This document shows, one piece after another, positions 33,397 to 33,740 of a DNA stretch of 33,740 bases. Made by a program: the position numbers and the translations under genes. The DNA is from Bacillota bacterium (GTDB lineage: Bacteria; Bacillota; Clostridia; Lachnospirales; Lachnospiraceae). The stretch's first letter is position 1. The number at the start of each line of letters is the position of its first letter. Where the stretch lies: contig JAEZVF010000101.1 in the NCBI GenBank assembly GCA_023443225.1, positions 1-33,740 of the forward strand, written 5' to 3'. The notes beneath the pieces were generated by a model. The model was not told the origin of the DNA and ran no database searches. It was given only the letters and a program-made list of their open reading frames with translations.

Positions 33397-33684
33397 ATGA
33401 ACCAGTATGAATTATCCTTAGTTGTAAATGCAAAAATCGAAGACGAAGCCAGAAACGCAACAGTGGAAGCCGTTAAAGAACTTATTACAAGATTCGGCGG
33501 CAACATTACAAACATTGATGAATGGGGTAAGAAGAAATTAGCTTACGAAGTTCAGAAAATGAAAGAAGGCTTTTATTATTTTATCCAATTCGATGCTGAT
33601 TCAACATGCCCAGGCGAAGTTGAAGATCGTATTCGCATTATGGAAAATGTAATCAGATTCTTATGCATTAGACAGGACGCATAA
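33397..33684 (+). CDS. rpsF: 30S ribosomal protein S6
   Basis: 95 residues from the ATG at 33397, preceded by AAGGAGGT; an upstream in-frame GTG at 33385 lies in the ribosome site and is rejected. The sequence MNQYELSLVVNAKIEDE, then WGKKKLAYEVQKMKEGFYY and ENVIRFLCIRQD, is typical bS6. It binds 16S rRNA in the platform of the small subunit together with S18. The standard order rpsF-ssb-rpsR begins here, and ssb starts 21 bp downstream. Confidence 0.97.
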   Translation: MNQYELSLVVNAKIEDEARNATVEAVKELITRFGGNITNIDEWGKKKLAYEVQKMKEGFYYFIQFDADSTCPGEVEDRIRIMENVIRFLCIRQDA

Positions 33685-33705
33685 TTAAAGGAGGTATTCC
33701 TTAAT

Positions 33706-33740
33706 ATGAATAAAGTCATTTTGATTGGCCGTCTCACAAG
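33706..33740 (+). CDS. ssb: Single-stranded DNA-binding protein, N-terminus (cut by window end)
   Basis: Only the first 11 codons are present: MNKVILIGRLT, the usual start of SSB. AAAGGAGG precedes the ATG. Position behind rpsF is the conserved one. Confidence 0.9.
   Translation, partial: MNKVILIGRLT

Overview
The window is AT-rich with dense, mostly well-spaced genes, strong GGAGG ribosome sites and consensus TTGACA/TATAAT promoters. Together with the family content (reverse rubrerythrin beside a PerR-type Fur, DUF951, the cellobiose 2-epimerase/GH130 pair, rpsF followed by ssb) this points to an anaerobic Firmicute of class Clostridia, probably Lachnospiraceae. That assignment is inference from gene content. 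No tRNA, rRNA, CRISPR array, insertion sequence or prophage was seen.

Left part (1-5290): a zinc-ribbon membrane protein is followed by a four-gene operon. The operon encodes a YARHG-domain membrane protein, a zinc-ribbon/TcaA-like single-pass protein, a zinc-ribbon/Yip1-like membrane protein and an SH3b-Amidase_3 lipoprotein. It looks like a cell-wall monitoring or remodelling module. Next (5288-10050) come a GMC oxidoreductase (-), an APC amino-acid permease (+), a ClbS/DfsB-like protein (-) and its WYL regulator (-). The last two share a matched 15-bp palindromic operator placed identically in front of a TATACT -10 box.

Middle (10187-24877): clpB, a DHH phosphoesterase, a DEAD-box helicase with a long structured leader containing an early terminator, and an unlisted 48-residue small protein on the minus strand. 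Then come a MATE exporter and a two-gene beta-1,4-mannobiose pathway (epimerase plus mannosylglucose phosphorylase). Rubrerythrin and PerR each carry a Fur-type box over the transcription start. They are followed by a TrhA/hemolysin III homologue, a VOC protein, DUF951, a large non-coding palindromic element (about 23130-23467) and a nitronate monooxygenase-like flavoprotein.

Right part (24824-33740): an uncharacterised two-gene unit (likely the DUF6323/DUF6179 pair) lies behind a perfect-consensus promoter that contains a perfect palindrome, faced by an opposing minus-strand promoter. Next is a two-component system followed by three surface proteins: a transglutaminase-like lipoprotein broken by a one-base frameshift, a PepSY/DUF4097-like beta-solenoid protein and an S41-like lipoprotein. 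The window closes with the rpsF leader, rpsF and the first codons of ssb.

The strongest candidates for something undescribed are the ClbS/WYL operator pair, the two-component/surface-protein operon, the DUF pair with its opposing promoters, the palindromic element and the structured RNA in front of the helicase.
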